This document shows, one piece after another, positions 61,658 to 64,000 of a stretch of DNA of 64,000 nucleotides. Source of the DNA: Streptomyces sp. CNQ-509 (lineage in GTDB: Bacteria > Actinomycetota > Actinomycetes > Streptomycetales > Streptomycetaceae); NCBI RefSeq assembly GCF_001011035.1, contig NZ_CP011492.1:6875447-6939446 (forward strand). The letters run 5' to 3'. The notes beneath the pieces are model-generated. The model did not search any database and was not told where the DNA came from. It was given only the letters and a program-made list of their open reading frames with translations. The first letter of the stretch is position 1, and the number at the start of each line of letters is the position of its first letter. The position numbers and the translations under genes are program-made.

Positions 61658-63169
61658 ATGAGCGCCACCGCACGCTTCACCCTCGACCCCGCCTTCACCG
61701 TGGGCGAGGCCGGCCCGCGGCTGTTCGGCTCCTTCGTCGAGCACCTCGGCCGGTGCGTCTACACGGGCATCTACGAGCCGGGCCACCCCGCCGCCGACCC
61801 GGCCGGGCTGCGCACGGACGTGCTGGACCTCGTCCGCGAGCTGGGGGTGACCGCCGTCCGCTACCCCGGCGGCAACTTCGTCTCCGGCTACAAGTGGGAG
61901 GACGGCGTCGGCCCCCGGCAGGACCGGCCGCGCCGCCTCGACCCGGCCTGGCAGACCACGGAGAGCAACCACTTCGGGCTCGGCGAGTACGCCGACTTCC
62001 TCCGCAAGACGGGCTGCGAACCCGTGCTGGCCCTCAACCTCGGCACCAGGGGCGTCGCCGAGGCCGTCGAGCTCCAGGAGTACGCCAACCATCCCCAGGG
62101 CACGGCGCTGGCCGACCTCCGTATCGCGCACGGGAGCAAGGAGCCGTACGGGATCCGGCTGTGGTGCCTGGGCAACGAGATGGACGGGCCGTGGCAGACG
62201 GGTCACAAGACCGCGGCGGAGTACGGGCGGCTGGCCGCCGAGACCGCGCGGGCGATGCGGCAGATCGACCCGGGCCTGGAACTGGTCGCGTGCGGAAGCT
62301 CGAACCAGGCCATGCCGACCTTCGCCGAGTGGGAGAGGACGGTCCTCACCGAGTGCTACGACCTGGTCGACTACATCTCCCTGCACGCCTACTACGAGGA
62401 AGTGGACGGCGACCGCGGCTCCTTCCTGGCCTCGGCCGTGGACATGGAGTCCTTCATCGACAACGTCGTCGCCACCTGCGACCACGTAGGGGCAAGGCTG
62501 AAGTCGGAGAAGCGGATCAACCTCTCCTTCGACGAGTGGAACGTCTGGTACCAGAGCCGCTTCCACGCCGAGTTCGACCGGAACCCGCCCGGCTGGGCCG
62601 AGGTCCCGCGGCTGCTGGAGGACAGCTACAGCGTCACCGACGCCGTCGTCGTCGGCTCGCTGCTGATCGCGTTGCTGCGGCACGCGGACCGGGTGAAGCT
62701 GGCCTGCCTCGCACAACTCGTCAACGTCATCGCGCCGATCATGACGGAGCCGGGCGGCACGGCCTGGCGGCAGACCACGTTCCATCCCTTCGCGCAGGCG
62801 GCGCGCCACGGCCGGGGCACGGTCCTGGAGGTGCGCGCCGACTCCCCGACGTACGACACCGCGCGCTACGGCCGGGTCCCGCTGCTGCACGCCACGGCGG
62901 TACGGGACGAGGCGAGCGGCGCCGTCACGGTCTTCGCGGTCAACCGGGCGCAGCAGGCCGTACTCCCGGTGGAGATCGCCGTGCACGGGACGGGCGTGAC
63001 CGGCATCGCCGGGCACAGCGTGCTCTCCGACACCGACCCCGAGGCCCGCAACACCGCCGCCGACCCGGACCGTGTCACCCCGCACGGGGCGGAGGGCACG
63101 GCGCTGTCGGGCGGGGTCCTGCGGGCCGTGCTGGAGCCCATGTCCTGGAACGTCATCCGTCTGACCTGA
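61658..63169 (+). CDS. abfA: GH51 alpha-L-arabinofuranosidase
   Basis: ATG 61658 follows CGGAGGAA; 503 residues without signal peptide, so intracellular. GH51 marks: FGSFVEHLGRCVYTGIYEP, VTAVRYPGGNFVSGYKWEDGVGP, acid/base Glu in LWCLGNEMDGPWQ and nucleophile Glu in NLSFDEWNVWYQ, followed by the C-terminal beta domain (VLEPMSWNVIRL). It removes arabinofuranosyl residues from imported oligosaccharides. It probably belonged to the importer operon before the insertion sequence landed between them; a promoter must now lie in the 116 bp after the element or inside it. Confidence 0.94.
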   Translation: MSATARFTLDPAFTVGEAGPRLFGSFVEHLGRCVYTGIYEPGHPAADPAGLRTDVLDLVRELGVTAVRYPGGNFVSGYKWEDGVGPRQDRPRRLDPAWQTTESNHFGLGEYADFLRKTGCEPVLALNLGTRGVAEAVELQEYANHPQGTALADLRIAHGSKEPYGIRLWCLGNEMDGPWQTGHKTAAEYGRLAAETARAMRQIDPGLELVACGSSNQAMPTFAEWERTVLTECYDLVDYISLHAYYEEVDGDRGSFLASAVDMESFIDNVVATCDHVGARLKSEKRINLSFDEWNVWYQSRFHAEFDRNPPGWAEVPRLLEDSYSVTDAVVVGSLLIALLRHADRVKLACLAQLVNVIAPIMTEPGGTAWRQTTFHPFAQAARHGRGTVLEVRADSPTYDTARYGRVPLLHATAVRDEASGAVTVFAVNRAQQAVLPVEIAVHGTGVTGIAGHSVLSDTDPEARNTAADPDRVTPHGAEGTALSGGVLRAVLEPMSWNVIRLT

Positions 63170-63397
63170 ATGCACGGTCCCGGTGTCCCGCGATCCGGCC
63201 CCTCCTCGGCAACGACACCCGCGGTGGTGCCGGTCGGCGTGCGGTACCACCGGACCCGGTTCAGCCGGTGCGGGCTCACCGTACCCGCCTCGCCGCCCCG
63301 ACGGCGGATGTGTGTGAGGTCTATTGACGCGCACCGGTGGAGCGAGCATCCTGCCGCACGAGATCCCGAATTGTGTCTGAGATTTCGAACCAGAACG

Positions 63398-63417
63398 TTG
63401 TCGAACCGGTTCGACAA
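63398..63417. promoter_or_regulatory. Perfect 20-bp palindrome, LacI-family operator
   Basis: TTGTCGAACCGGTTCGACAA is a perfect 20-bp palindrome with a central CCGG, the style of LacI/GalR-family operators in actinobacterial sugar genes. It lies 57 bases before the secreted glycosidase start. A degenerate half-site (TTTCGAACC, 63384-63392) precedes it. Confidence 0.7.
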
Positions 63418-63425
63418 AGTCTCGC

Positions 63426-63440
63426 TGTCGAACCGGTTCG
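63426..63440. promoter_or_regulatory. Second copy of the operator
   Basis: TGTCGAACCGGTTCG repeats 15 bases of the palindrome, with its centre 27 bp downstream of the first centre. The CGAACCGGTTCG core is fully symmetric. Two operators nearly on the same face suggest cooperative repression. Confidence 0.65.
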
Positions 63441-63473
63441 CCCCCCACCGGGCAACTCACAGGAGCAGTGACG

Positions 63474-64000
63474 ATGGTGCATACGAGAGCGAAACGGCCC
63501 CGCCGCGGTCTGCGTCACGCACTGGCCGTCGCCGCGGGCGCCGGGCTGCTGGCCTCGGGCCTCGGGATGCCCGCCGCGACCGCCGACGAGCAGGAGCTGA
63601 GCATCGATCTGGCCGCCGGCACCGGCGCGTTCCACGGCGGCGCCGCCGGCACCCTCTACGGCCTCTACGGCCAGGACGTACCGACGAACAACCTCATCGA
63701 GGGAATGAACCTCCGGACCGTCTCGACCAAGGCCCAGGACGGCCCCCAGCACCCCGGCGCCGACGCGCTCGACGTGGTCAAACCGCTCGCGGACTCCACC
63801 GGCGGCGACGTGTACATCTACATGACCGACATCCACCGGGGCTTCCCGTACCAGTGGGAGGGCGACACCCCCGGGGAGAAGGTCTCGATCTACCGCGAGA
63901 AGATCGCCAAGCAGGTAGACCAGGTGCTCGAACTGCCCGAGGAGTACCGGGACAACATCGTCTTCGTGCCGTTCAACGAGCCCGAGGGCAACATGTTCGG
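63474..64000 (+). CDS. Secreted glycoside hydrolase, clan GH-A-like (3' partial)
   Basis: ATG 63474 is preferred (AGGAG at eight bases) over an in-frame GTG at 63468. The first 38 residues are a signal peptide (RHALAVAAGAGLLASGLGMPAATA). The visible 175 residues start a beta/alpha barrel: GTLYGLYGQDVPTNNLIEGMNLRTVSTKAQDG, DVYIYMTDIHRGFPYQW, and NIVFVPFNEPEGNMF, where NEP is a typical acid/base Glu motif. GH39-like enzymes begin in this way, but the window ends before the nucleophile. Tandem operators upstream place it under LacI-type sugar control. Confidence 0.8.
   Translation, partial: MVHTRAKRPRRGLRHALAVAAGAGLLASGLGMPAATADEQELSIDLAAGTGAFHGGAAGTLYGLYGQDVPTNNLIEGMNLRTVSTKAQDGPQHPGADALDVVKPLADSTGGDVYIYMTDIHRGFPYQWEGDTPGEKVSIYREKIAKQVDQVLELPEEYRDNIVFVPFNEPEGNMF

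Noticed and set aside
61541..63460. 639-codon minus-strand frame opposite the GH51 gene
   Set aside because: Antisense shadow; the GH51 frame has catalytic motifs and a strong ribosome-binding site.

Overview
The DNA is very GC-rich, with actinobacterial codon use, many GTG starts, Tat signals, rare TTA leucine codons and sigma-B-type GGGTAC promoters. All of this fits a Streptomyces or close relative. The many broken genes suggest an accessory, chromosome-arm-like region.

Region 1 (1-22.5 kb, + strand) is an arsenic secondary-metabolite cluster. It holds the Cys-rich tail of an ArsO-like flavoprotein, a 14-TM-type MFS exporter, a Tat-exported molybdopterin oxidoreductase, and then a translationally coupled operon. 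The operon encodes a CTP-synthase-C-terminal-like protein, an SDR, an EPSP-synthase homologue, a cofactor-independent phosphoglycerate mutase homologue, a one-module type I PKS with two identical ACPs, a KAS III-like enzyme, a phosphonopyruvate-decarboxylase homologue and a PhnDCE-type oxyanion transporter. There is no PEP mutase. The combination matches the bisenarsan logic known from S. lividans/S. coelicolor: arsenate plus PEP gives arsenoenolpyruvate, a mutase-type rearrangement forms the C-As bond, and decarboxylation leads toward 2-hydroxyethylarsonate, which is joined to a polyketide.

Region 2 (22.5-28.8 kb) is a decayed siderophore-uptake locus: a half-ABC remnant, a FecCD permease fused in frame to the back half of an ABC ATPase, another FecCD permease, a binding protein without signal peptide, a beta-propeller tail, a frameshifted MFS exporter and an intact methyltransferase.

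Region 3 (28.8-42.2 kb) looks like a stress-response island. It has an ANTAR regulator, an SRPBCC/FAD/SDR operon, a SigB/F/G-family sigma factor, a Zn-dependent dehydrogenase, VOC, GAF, SDR, CDGSH and haem-oxygenase-like diiron proteins, and small DUF proteins. Several carry GNNT-N14/15-GGGTAC promoters. Catalase, DUF2993 and DUF4394 genes are pseudogenes.

Region 4 (42.5-54.6 kb) holds a complete FxSxx-COOH radical-SAM RiPP-like system: precursor FxsA ending FDSAL, FxsB fused to an AAC(3)-like domain, TIR-like FxsC, and FxsT with P-loop/TIR/NB-ARC/TPR parts. Next to it lies a convergent SLATT/SLOG pair of the predicted nucleotide-signalling conflict type, then hydrolase and TetR remnants.

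Region 5 (54.6-64 kb) is a carbohydrate-use locus: a Tat-secreted toroid protein, an ABC sugar importer (lipoprotein plus two permeases), an IS110-family insertion, a GH51 arabinofuranosidase, and a secreted glycosidase (cut by the window end) behind tandem LacI-type operators.
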